From assembly GCA_945873145.1 (NCBI GenBank), contig CAMCBZ010000014.1, positions 1 to 57,356 of the forward strand: a stretch of DNA of 57,356 nt, written 5' to 3'. The stretch's first letter is position 1. Every line of letters starts with the position of its first letter. Positions 7,899 through 14,870 of this stretch are shown piece after piece. Made by a program: the position numbers and the translations under genes. This DNA comes from an uncultured Prevotella sp. (GTDB lineage Bacteria > Bacteroidota > Bacteroidia > Bacteroidales > Bacteroidaceae). Below the pieces are notes generated by a model. The model was not told the DNA's origin, did not search any database, and saw only the letters and a program-made list of their open reading frames with translations.

Positions 7899-9017
7899 AT
7901 GAACAACATCAAACGCAACCTGCTGGTTGCTCTCAGTCTCGTAGCCACGCTGGTTGCCGGTGCTAAGGACAACACGCCCACGCTCAAGGAGACCGTCGGC
8001 AAGTACTTCTACATCGGTGCCGCTGTGAACACGGCCGTCGTATGGGAGCGAAACACGATGGAGGCAAACATCGTAAAGGATAACTTCAATTCCATCGTGG
8101 CCGAGAACTGCATGAAGGGTGAGGTCATCCACCCCGAAGAGAACCGCTATGACTGGCGCGACGCTGACCAGACGGTGGCCTTTGCTGAGAAGTACGGTCT
8201 CACTGTCTTTGGTCATTGTCTCGTCTGGCATTCCCAGCCGCCACGCTGGATGTTCACCGACGACAAGGGTAAGCCGGTCACACGCGAGGTGCTCATCGAC
8301 CGCATGTATCACCACATCACCACAGTGGTGAGCCATTATCGCGGACGCATCAAAGGATGGGATGTGGTCAATGAAGCCTTCAACGACGATGGCACGCTGC
8401 GGCACACTCCTTATTATAATATAATAGGTCCGGACTACATCGAGCTGGCCTTCCGCTTCGCTCATGCCGCCGACCCCGACGCTGAGCTCTATTACAACGA
8501 CTATAACCTCTCTACCCCGGCAAAGCGTGAGGGCGTCTGCAAACTGGTACGGGAACTGAAAGCCAAAGGCCTCCGCATCGATGCCGTGGGTATGCAGAGC
8601 CACAACGGATATAACTATCCCGACCTGAAGAACTACGAGGCGAGCATCGACTCTTTCGCAGCCTGTGGCGTGAAGGTACAGATGACGGAGCTGGATCTGA
8701 ACATGCTGCCCAACCCGAAGAGCTTCGGCGGGGCGGAGATCAGCCAGCGCTATCAATATAATAAGGAGTACAATCCTTATGTCAAAGGTCTCGACAAGAA
8801 GGCGCAGAAAGTCTTCGACAGCCGTTACCTCGCTCTCTTCGACATCTACCGCCGTCATGCGGCTCAGATCGAGCGCGTCACGCTGTGGGGTGTCACCGAC
8901 GGCACGTCATGGCTCAACAACTGGCCGATCCCCGGCCGCACCAACTATCCCCTGCTCTTCGACCGACAGGGCAAGGCAAAGAAGGTGGTGAAGGAGATCT
9001 GCAAGGAATTCCAGTAG
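7899..9017 (+). CDS. GH10 endo-1,4-beta-xylanase
   Basis: A 372-residue single-domain GH10 xylanase. Residues 1-22 form a signal peptide (LLVALSLVATLVAGA). The acid/base Glu is E159 in WDVVNEAFNDDG, and the nucleophile is E264 in QMTELDLNM. The HCLVWHSQPP loop near 106 is also typical. It has no carbohydrate-binding or linker domain, so it is more likely a periplasmic enzyme finishing imported xylo-oligomers than a surface hydrolase. The stop codon is followed within 6 bp by a C-rich 3'-end repeat. Probably co-transcribed with the symporter. Confidence 0.95.
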   Translation: MNNIKRNLLVALSLVATLVAGAKDNTPTLKETVGKYFYIGAAVNTAVVWERNTMEANIVKDNFNSIVAENCMKGEVIHPEENRYDWRDADQTVAFAEKYGLTVFGHCLVWHSQPPRWMFTDDKGKPVTREVLIDRMYHHITTVVSHYRGRIKGWDVVNEAFNDDGTLRHTPYYNIIGPDYIELAFRFAHAADPDAELYYNDYNLSTPAKREGVCKLVRELKAKGLRIDAVGMQSHNGYNYPDLKNYEASIDSFAACGVKVQMTELDLNMLPNPKSFGGAEISQRYQYNKEYNPYVKGLDKKAQKVFDSRYLALFDIYRRHAAQIERVTLWGVTDGTSWLNNWPIPGRTNYPLLFDRQGKAKKVVKEICKEFQ

Positions 9018-9022
9018 ACACA

Positions 9023-9113
9023 GCCTCACCCCCGCCCCCTTTCCAAGAGGCTCACCCCCACCCCCTCTCCAAGAGCCTCACCCCCAAACCCCTCTCCAAA
9101 GGAGAGGGGAGTA
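9023..9113 (+). repeat. C-rich 3'-end repeat, triple start
   Basis: Three successive CTCACCCCC starts (about 9025, 9050, 9077), the last with the full CCCCTCTCC-AAA-GGAGAGGGG palindrome. Begins 6 bp after the xylanase stop in the gene's own direction. Confidence 0.85.
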
Positions 9114-9144
9114 ATATGCTCCAAGGGGTCAGGAGCGCCGAATA

Positions 9145-9240
9145 GGGTTTGAGCACGCGCATTGGGTTTGAGCCCGCGCGTTGGGCCTGAGCACACGCGT
9201 TGGGTTTGAGCACGCGCGTTGGGTTTGAGCCCGCTCGGTT
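9145..9240 (+). repeat. five tandem 19-bp repeats
   Basis: Units start at 9145, 9164, 9183, 9202 and 9221, with consensus GGGTTTGAGCACGCGCGTT. The second and fifth have CCC for CAC-type changes, the third has CCT for TTT, and the last is 20 bp. No gene reads through them in a recognisable way. Confidence 0.9.
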
Positions 9241-9246
9241 CGGTAA

Positions 9247-9286
9247 GACGGCGCTGTGCGCCGTCCCAATAGCGCCTCCGGCGCTC
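9247..9286. repeat. two adjacent GC-rich hairpins
   Basis: GACGGCGC (9247-9254) pairs with GCGCCGTC (9258-9265) around TGT, followed by a second small hairpin AGCGCC-TCC-GGCGCT. They lie about 40 bp before the GH43 start and could stabilise or end the upstream transcript. No T run follows directly. Confidence 0.6.
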
Positions 9287-9327
9287 TCCCTCCTCTTTTA
9301 TTAACCAGCAATTAATCATCAACAACT

Positions 9328-10344
9328 ATGAGCAGATATCTTTTTCCTCAAGACTACATGGCTGACCCGTCAGCCCATGTGTTTAACGACAAGATCTATG
9401 TCTACCCTTCCCACGACTGGGACAGCGGCGCGGCCTTCGACGACGACGGTGGTCACTTCCAGATGAAGGACTATCACGTGTTGCGCATCGACGGCGACCC
9501 GATGGAAGCCGACGTCACGGACTGCGGCAAGATCCTCGATGTCAAGGATGTGCCCTGGGCTGAGAAGCAGATGTGGGACAACGATGTCGTGGAGGTCAAC
9601 GGCAAGTACCATCTGATCTTTGCGGCAAAGGACTACAATGGTGTCTTCCGCCTGGGTGTGGCCATCGCTGACCGCCCCGAAGGTCCGTTCATTCCGCAGC
9701 CCGACCCGATCCGCAAGTCCTACAGCATCGACCCGTGTGTCTTCAAGGACGACGATGGTGCTATCTATGTCTACTTCGGTGGTATCTGGGGCGGACAGCT
9801 GCAGTGGTACCGCGACAACAAAGCACTCAAGGACGAATATCTCCCCACCGGCAAGGAGCCGGCCATCCCCGCACGTGTAGCGCGCATGACGCCCGACGGC
9901 ATGCAGTTCAGCGAGATGCCGCGTCCTGTTGTCGTCGTCGACGAGCAGGGACAACCACTCACCGCTGACGACCCGCACCGCTTCTTCGAGGCGAGCTGGA
10001 TGCATAAGATGTACGGCAAGTACTATTTCTCCTACTCTACCGGCGACAGCCACCTGCTCTGCTACGCTGTCGGCGACAACCCCTACGGCCCGTTCACCTA
10101 TCAGGGTGTGATCCTCAACCCGGTTGTGGGCTGGACCACGCACCACAGCATCCTGGAATATCACGGCCACTGGTATCTCTTCCACCACGACTGTGTACCG
10201 AGCCACGACACCACATGGCTGCGCAGCGTGAAGGTGGCGGAGCTAAAGGTCGACGAAGACGGGAAGATACATACAGTCGGCCTCACCCCCGAACCCCTCT
10301 CAGGCCTCACCCCCGACCCCCTCTCCAAAGGGAGAGGGGAGTGA
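9328..10344 (+). CDS. GH43 beta-xylosidase / arabinofuranosidase
   Basis: A 338-residue GH43 five-bladed propeller enzyme without a signal peptide, so cytoplasmic, acting on xylobiose or arabinoxylo-oligomers brought in by the symporter. Catalytic set: base D13 (ADPSAHVF), pKa-tuning D135 (SIDPCVF) and acid E221 (RFFEASWMHK). Size and sequence style match the small XynB-type exo-enzymes of Prevotella. The last 20 or so residues (LTPEPLSGLTPDPLSKGRGE) are encoded by the C-rich repeat at 10279-10341, so the original end was probably near VKVAELKVDEDGKIHTV. Beta-xylosidase and arabinofuranosidase cannot be told apart from sequence alone. Confidence 0.92.
   Translation: MSRYLFPQDYMADPSAHVFNDKIYVYPSHDWDSGAAFDDDGGHFQMKDYHVLRIDGDPMEADVTDCGKILDVKDVPWAEKQMWDNDVVEVNGKYHLIFAAKDYNGVFRLGVAIADRPEGPFIPQPDPIRKSYSIDPCVFKDDDGAIYVYFGGIWGGQLQWYRDNKALKDEYLPTGKEPAIPARVARMTPDGMQFSEMPRPVVVVDEQGQPLTADDPHRFFEASWMHKMYGKYYFSYSTGDSHLLCYAVGDNPYGPFTYQGVILNPVVGWTTHHSILEYHGHWYLFHHDCVPSHDTTWLRSVKVAELKVDEDGKIHTVGLTPEPLSGLTPDPLSKGRGE
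10279..10341 (+). repeat. C-rich 3'-end repeat inside the GH43 C-terminus
   Basis: Two GCCTCACCCCC starts, the second followed by the CCCTCTCC-AAAG-GGAGAGGG palindrome. It is read in frame as LTPEPLSGLTPDPLSKGRGE, so it supplies the stop codon and tail of the GH43 protein. Confidence 0.85.
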
Positions 10345-10377
10345 TTACTTTCAAGAGTTGAAAAAGGGTGAATAGCG

Positions 10378-10461
10378 ATGCTAAGAGCCGCTGGGTTCAG
10401 AATGTAGCTGCTTCGAAAGAATGCTAAGAGCCATTGGGTTCAGTATGCAGTCGCTTCGCAG
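10378..10461 (+). repeat. 43-bp tandem direct repeat
   Basis: Two imperfect copies (10378-10419 and 10421-10461) of a unit reading ATGCTAAGAGCC..TGGGTTCAG.ATG.AG..GCTTCG. They lie between the GH43 stop and the terminator. Confidence 0.8.
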
Positions 10462-10477
10462 TTGCGCCGAAAACAAG

Positions 10478-10530
10478 AATCCCCTTACACCTTGCGTGCG
10501 CCACGCTGGTGTAAGGGGATTTTTATTTTG
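10478..10530 (+). terminator. strong intrinsic terminator of the xylan operon
   Basis: AATCCCCTTACACC (10478-10491) pairs with GGTGTAAGGGGATT (10508-10521). The top is extended by GCGTG/CACGC, and a T-rich tail (TTTATTTTG) follows. It ends the symporter-GH10-GH43 transcript. The A-rich left flank could let it also work for the minus-strand gene at 10622. Confidence 0.9.
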
Positions 10531-10583
10531 TTCTCTCCTTAGCCCTAACCTTATGCTCTAATCGTCCCAAGGGGATTGCGATT

Positions 10584-10617
10584 CTCCCCCCTCGGGGGGA
10601 GTTAGAGGGGGGCTCAG
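10584..10617 (-). repeat. variant C-rich repeat after the 10622 gene
   Basis: On the minus strand it reads CCCCCCTCTAACTCCCCCC followed by GAGGGGGGAG, an 8-bp palindrome. It begins a few bp after the stop codon of the minus-strand gene, the same placement as the other C-rich elements, but with a different core. Confidence 0.65.
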
Positions 10618-10621
10618 GTCT

Positions 10622-11281
10622 TTACTTCACCACGACCTTCTTTCCGTTCTCAATCACTACACCCTTGTAGTCAGCACCGACCTTCTGACCAGCGAGGTTG
10701 TAACGGACAGATGGCTTTTGGCTCTTCTCAACAGAAGAGATGCCTGCTGTCGGATCATCGACAGTAACAACAACTGAATTGATACGGCACTGAATTCCTT
10801 TACCTGCAGTCAAAGTGAACGTGACATCGTTAGTTCCTTCATCGTTGGTGTACGTCTGCTTAGCAATAGTACCGTTGTCAACGGTCATGTCATACCATTT
10901 CTGCTGTTTAGTGTTTTCCGGCTGAACAAAGACAATCTTCTTGATCTTTTTGTCCTTGCTTTCGAACTTCAAAGTTCCGCCATAGAAACGGAGTTGACCA
11001 CCATACACCTTCTCACCATTTTCCATCTCATAGTAGTCCCAAAGACGGTTAGGCGTGTTTGAAGTAGAAGCTGACACTGTTAAAGAGACTCCATCAACAG
11101 TTGCTGTCTTGGCTTCTGTAAAGTCGCCATCGCTTAAAGAGTTTGTAGACGTTCCTTTCAGTCCAAAGAGTTTCACACCATCATGGAAGATGTCGATAGT
11201 AACATCTTTGTCGGCGGCAAAGCCCATGTTGCTGACCATCGCCAGCAGCGCCACGAAAGTTAAGCGTAGAATTTTGTTCAT
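10622..11281 (-). CDS. secreted hypothetical protein with Prevotella-type C-terminal tail
   Basis: 219 residues from the ATG at 11281; a TTG two codons earlier is possible. Residues 1-23 are a signal peptide ending GFAA. The middle is beta-rich and rich in T, S, K and G with no family I can name. The end, YNLAGQKV...GVVIENGKKVVVK, is a tail I recognise from many secreted Prevotella proteins, where it is thought to be a sorting or anchoring signal, but its role here is unproven. The gene stands alone with a perfect promoter 67-97 bp upstream of its ATG. Function unknown; an adhesin or surface protein is possible. Confidence 0.75.
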   Translation of the reverse strand: MNKILRLTFVALLAMVSNMGFAADKDVTIDIFHDGVKLFGLKGTSTNSLSDGDFTEAKTATVDGVSLTVSASTSNTPNRLWDYYEMENGEKVYGGQLRFYGGTLKFESKDKKIKKIVFVQPENTKQQKWYDMTVDNGTIAKQTYTNDEGTNDVTFTLTAGKGIQCRINSVVVTVDDPTAGISSVEKSQKPSVRYNLAGQKVGADYKGVVIENGKKVVVK

Positions 11282-11347
11282 AGACAAATTGTATTTAAAG
11301 AGTTAATAATAAGAGATGTCGCGTGAAGAACGTAAGTCACTACAATG

Positions 11348-11378
11348 CAAAGTTACTAAAAATATCGAAACAAGCAAA
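11348..11378 (-). promoter_or_regulatory. Bacteroidetes promoter for the secreted protein gene
   Basis: On the minus strand: TTTG (11378-11375), 19-bp spacer, TAACTTTG (11355-11348), a full match to TTTG-N19-TAnnTTTG. Transcription would start near 11341, leaving a leader of about 60 nt. Confidence 0.85.
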
Positions 11379-11608
11379 TTATTATAAGTGATAAATTCTT
11401 GTTTCTTTTTGAAACTGGCAAAGACAAGAGTCTTATTCCCGTAACAACGACCGTCACTTGCAGTCTCCAAGGCTGTGAGCAGTCCCGCAAAAGCCAGTTT
11501 TGATGATTCTCGCAAAAACGCCTTCGAAGCATATCACATAGCTCTCACAGATTCTCAACGATCCCTGCGCTCGCCATGTCGCTGATAAGATGGTTATGCA
11601 TCTGTGCA

Positions 11609-11675
11609 GATCTGTGAAATCTGTGAGAAGAGAAAATCGAGCGTGTCACACTGATCTCACAGAATCTCACAGATC
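11609..11675. repeat. CTGTGAGAT inverted repeat
   Basis: GATCTGTGAAATCTGTGAG (11609-11627) is nearly the reverse complement of CTCACAGAATCTCACAGATC (11656-11675), with a 28-nt spacer. A further half-copy CTCACAGATTCTCA lies at about 11544. This would form a long hairpin if transcribed. Confidence 0.7.
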
Positions 11676-11743
11676 TTTGCGATCATGGAAGAATGATAAA
11701 AGAACGCAGTCCTTCTGTATGTTCGTCCTCTTGTCTTATAAAG

Positions 11744-12119
11744 TGACAATATTCCGCCTCTGATAATCGATTCTTTTCGACGAAGACCTATCTCGCTCCG
11801 ATTTTTGCGAAAATACGCAAGTTTTTGTAAGTATCAGATAATCAATACCTTATAAATAGGTGGCTTTTATGAAGTCATGAAACCGCCTTTCTCTCCTTAA
11901 ATTTTCTAGAAAATTTGTTGTCAGAAAGCCTTTTTCTAACGATGAAATAGGCTTGATGAGCGCATGAAAAAGGCTAGATGACAAGGTCATCTCAGCGTGA
12001 TGACTTCATCAAAGTGCCTTTTTTTGCTTCAGACGAGACAAAAATGGGACAGAGAAGCCGCCATGCCCTCGTTTTCATTCTCTAGACTGAAAGTTATGAC
12101 GAACCTACTTTTGTCAAGA
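11744..12119 (+). repeat. dispersed intergenic element, copy A
   Basis: Aligns by eye along its whole length with 34931-35318. Shared blocks in order: TGACAAT.TTCCG, GCTCCGATTTTT.CGA, TATCAG/ATCAG...TATAAA, GTCAGAAAGCC/ATCAGAAAGCC, a region of ATCATCA/TGATGA inverted repeats, TCTCTAGA, and GAAC(C)TACTTTTGTCAA at the right end. No coding potential seen. The right end contains TACTTTTG (12106-12113), a -7-like box. Confidence 0.7.
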
Positions 12120-12374
12120 GAAATTGCCACTAAGATACATGAAATTCTGATTATTGCCACATGAACTACTCGCAAATAATTGAGTAATTCGTGGGCAATT
12201 CACGAGCATTCGTGTTGAAGAGAACCTGAATGGGCAGGAATGAACCACGAATTACACATCAATTCATTCTGCTATGAGGAATGAGTGGTTAGTTGCTGGC
12301 GATTCTATGATCCAGTAAAAAGGAATTTATGTTCTTCAATAAAGACATTCGTGACTTCGGCATTGGTGTCTCCC

Positions 12375-13235
12375 CTACCCGATGGCAATCTTCAGCGCAG
12401 TCTTGTGCACCATGGGGATCTCGTGATAGTATTTCCGTCGGAGGTCGGCGAGCTTGCCGTACTTGGCGGGGTCGTCGCTCTCGTCCTTCAGTGCCGTGCC
12501 ACTGACACTTCGGTCAAAGGCGTTGGCGATGAGCCACGTGAGCTTGAAGGCAGCAGCATCGTAGTTGAGTCCCTCCGGCCGGATGTTGGAGATGCAGTTG
12601 CGCTCACTCTCCATACGTCCGAAATAGGGCTTATAAGTCATATACACGCTCAAGCTGTCGGGTGAAGACAATCCAGGCCGTTCACCGATGAGTATGGCGA
12701 CCAGCTTGGCGTGCATGAGTTCGGCAATGTCGTCGGCCAACGCCACACGGCTCTGATGCGCCAGTACGACAGGGCCGAGCGACAGGTGGAGGTCACGCAG
12801 ATAAGGCTGCAGGTGCTCCAAGAGGGGAACGGCCTGCCTATGCACAGCCTTCGACGAGAGACCGTCGGCGATGACGAGGAGTACATCGCAACCGGGATAG
12901 TGCATGGCTTTGAGACGTGCCCGGCTCTCGTCGGAGAGGCGGCGTCCGAGGTCGGGCCGCGTGATGAAGGCCTCGCGGTTGCCTGCCTTGCTGTCCACCT
13001 CGAAGGAGGTAAGGCCAAGACGGTGCAGGTCCTCGGCAACGCGGCGGGCGTTGAACGGCATCTTGATGGAGTCGCGGGCACGGGCGTGTGCCAGTCGGAA
13101 CTTCAGATAGTCGTCGGTGAGTACGCTGCTGCCCGTACGGCCCAGCGCGATACGGGCGTCGGTGAACTGCCGGAGCCATGCCCAGCAATCACTTTCCTCC
13201 AAATGCTGTGTTCTGATACTTATCTCTGATTCCAT
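12375..13235 (-). CDS. eutC: ethanolamine ammonia-lyase small subunit
   Basis: A 286-residue small subunit of adenosylcobalamin-dependent ethanolamine ammonia-lyase, which splits ethanolamine to acetaldehyde and ammonia with EutB. Family signals: DARIALGRTGSS, LKFRLAHARARDSIKMP, and the cobalamin-facing LLVIADGLSSKAVHRQA, ending with NPDG-like SERNCISNIRPEGLNYD. The ATG at 13235 was preferred to one 9 codons upstream because the protein then starts at the usual place. It is 248 bp downstream of eutB, an unusually wide gap that holds a C-rich repeat. No microcompartment, eutA reactivase or aldehyde dehydrogenase gene is nearby. Confidence 0.93.
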   Translation of the reverse strand: MESEISIRTQHLEESDCWAWLRQFTDARIALGRTGSSVLTDDYLKFRLAHARARDSIKMPFNARRVAEDLHRLGLTSFEVDSKAGNREAFITRPDLGRRLSDESRARLKAMHYPGCDVLLVIADGLSSKAVHRQAVPLLEHLQPYLRDLHLSLGPVVLAHQSRVALADDIAELMHAKLVAILIGERPGLSSPDSLSVYMTYKPYFGRMESERNCISNIRPEGLNYDAAAFKLTWLIANAFDRSVSGTALKDESDDPAKYGKLADLRRKYYHEIPMVHKTALKIAIG

Positions 13236-13440
13236 GATGAGTGATGATTTATGCTCCGGCAAGACACGGCTGGTTGTAACCAGCCGAACAGAACTGACGC
13301 ACTCAATGGGCGCCTCAGTTTTGTAATCAAGGGGAACGAACTATGTTGACGATAACCAACCGAAGGCTAACTATGCTTTACAACTTTCTGACAATAAATT
13401 GTACCTACAGGAGATGAAGTCGTCACTTGAAGGTAATCAC

Positions 13441-13476
13441 TCCCCTCTCCCCTTGGAGAGGGGTTGGGGGTGAGGC
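13441..13476 (-). repeat. C-rich 3'-end repeat between eutB and eutC
   Basis: Reverse-oriented copy: GCCTCACCCCCAA then the CCCCTCTCC/GGAGAGGGG palindrome (13442-13463) when read on the minus strand. It starts 7 bp after the eutB stop, in eutB's direction, and so interrupts the eutBC transcript. Confidence 0.85.
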
Positions 13477-13482
13477 TTCTAT

Positions 13483-14856
13483 TTAGCTTACTAGCTTCAT
13501 CAGCGCGTGGTTGGGTGCGGCTTGCAGGATGCGGCCGTCGCGGTTGAAGAGCTTCATGTCCTCTAACCATTTTTCGAACTCCGGAGCCGGCTTCTTGCCG
13601 AGCATCTTACGCGTGGCGATGACGTCGTGGAAACTCGTACTCTGGTATCCCAGCATGATGTCATCAGCGCCGGGAATGCCCATGACATAGTTCACGCCCG
13701 CCACGCCGAGGAGCAAGAGCAGGTTGTCCATGTCGTCCTGGTCGGCCTCAGCATGATTGGTATAGCAGATGTCGCAGCCCATCGGCACGCCCATGAGCTT
13801 ACCGCAGAAGTGGTCTTCGAGTCCGGCGCGCGTGATCTGCTTGCCGTCGTAGAGATATTCCGGTCCGATGAAACCCACCACCGTGTTGACGAGCAGCGGA
13901 TGATAGCGGCGGGCCACGGCATAGCAGCGCGCCTCGCACGTCTGTTCGTCCACGCCAAAGTTAGCGTCGGAGGAGAGTGCCGAGCCCTGTCCCGTCTCGA
14001 AATACATACAGTTGTCGCCCACGGTACCCCGGTGCAGACTCTTCACAGCCTCGTAGCCCTCGTCGAGCAGTTTCAGGTTGATGCCGAAGCCCGCGTTGGC
14101 CTTTTCCGTCCCCGCAATGCTTTGGAAGAGCAGGTCGAGCGGCGCACCGCGGTTGATCATCTCGATGCCCGTGGTGATATGGCTGAGCACGCAGCTCTGT
14201 GTCGGGATATTGTAGCCCGAGATGATACCGTCGAGCATCTTCTCCATCTCTATGAGCAAGGGCAGCGAGTCGCTCGCCGGGTTGATGCCGATGACAGCGT
14301 CGCCACAGCCGTACATCAGTCCGTCGATGATACTCGCGGCGATGCCTTTGAGGTCGTCGGTAGGACTGTTGGGCTGCAGGCGTGAGGCCATACATCCTTT
14401 CAATCCTATGGTATCCCGGAACGCCGTTTCGACATGGCATTTCTGCGCCGCGAGGACGAGGTCCTGGTTGCGCATGATCTTTGAGACAGCGGCCGCCATC
14501 TCCGGCGTGATGCCCGGCGCGACAGCTGTGAGCATCTCCGTGGTGGTGTGATCGTTGAGGATCCAGTTGCGGAACTCCCCGACGGTGAGGCTGCTGATGG
14601 GCTCGAAGGCCTTGACATCGTGCGTGTCGATGATCAGCCGCGTGACCTCATCCTTGTCGTAGTCGATGAGCGGCTCCTCCAGGAAGCGTCGCAGCGGCAC
14701 GTCGGCGAGGCACATCTGTGCGGCCACATGCTCTTCCATCGTCTTGGCAGCAATGCCGGCGAGCTGGTCTCCCGACCTGATCGGTGTGGCCTTGGCCATG
14801 AGCGCCTTCAGGTCAGGAAACGCATAGGATGTTTGTTCTATGGTGATTCTATACAT
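13483..14856 (-). CDS. eutB: ethanolamine ammonia-lyase large subunit
   Basis: 457 residues from the ATG at 14856, close to the 453 of the enterobacterial enzyme. The upstream extension of the frame overlaps the permease gene and is not family-like. It is the catalytic TIM-barrel subunit binding ethanolamine and adenosylcobalamin. Characteristic segments are KCHVETAFRDTIGLKG, GDAVIGINPASDS, QSCVLSHITTGIEM, PMGCDICYTNHAEADQ and GIPGADDIMLGYQSTSFHD. It starts 15 bp after the permease stop, so the two are co-transcribed. Because the organism must supply adenosylcobalamin, a B12 uptake or synthesis system should exist elsewhere. Confidence 0.96.
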   Translation of the reverse strand: MYRITIEQTSYAFPDLKALMAKATPIRSGDQLAGIAAKTMEEHVAAQMCLADVPLRRFLEEPLIDYDKDEVTRLIIDTHDVKAFEPISSLTVGEFRNWILNDHTTTEMLTAVAPGITPEMAAAVSKIMRNQDLVLAAQKCHVETAFRDTIGLKGCMASRLQPNSPTDDLKGIAASIIDGLMYGCGDAVIGINPASDSLPLLIEMEKMLDGIISGYNIPTQSCVLSHITTGIEMINRGAPLDLLFQSIAGTEKANAGFGINLKLLDEGYEAVKSLHRGTVGDNCMYFETGQGSALSSDANFGVDEQTCEARCYAVARRYHPLLVNTVVGFIGPEYLYDGKQITRAGLEDHFCGKLMGVPMGCDICYTNHAEADQDDMDNLLLLLGVAGVNYVMGIPGADDIMLGYQSTSFHDVIATRKMLGKKPAPEFEKWLEDMKLFNRDGRILQAAPNHALMKLVS

Positions 14857-14870
14857 AGGCGATACGATGA

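Larger units (their letters stand above)
9018..9327. other. repeat-filled gap between GH10 and GH43 genes
   Basis: 310 bp with no gene. It holds the C-rich repeat (9023-9113), five 19-20 bp tandem repeats (9145-9240) and two GC-rich hairpins (9247-9286), then an AT-rich 40 bp leader before the GH43 ATG. Confidence 0.7.
11379..12374. other. 1-kb gene-free intergenic region
   Basis: No gene is supported on either strand. It contains an inverted repeat of about 20 bp arms (11609-11675), a dispersed element of about 376 bp (11744-12119), and, at 12150-12260, several related phrases such as AATTCGTG, GAATTAC and ACGAATT in both directions. The composition is clearly more AT-rich than the flanking genes. 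Confidence 0.6.

Noticed and set aside
9145..9240. CRISPR array
   Set aside because: 19-bp units with no spacers between them; simple tandem repeat.
12285..12665. 126-codon plus-strand frame
   Set aside because: Lies mostly antisense to eutC, whose minus-strand product is clearly recognisable; typical shadow frame of GC-rich coding DNA.
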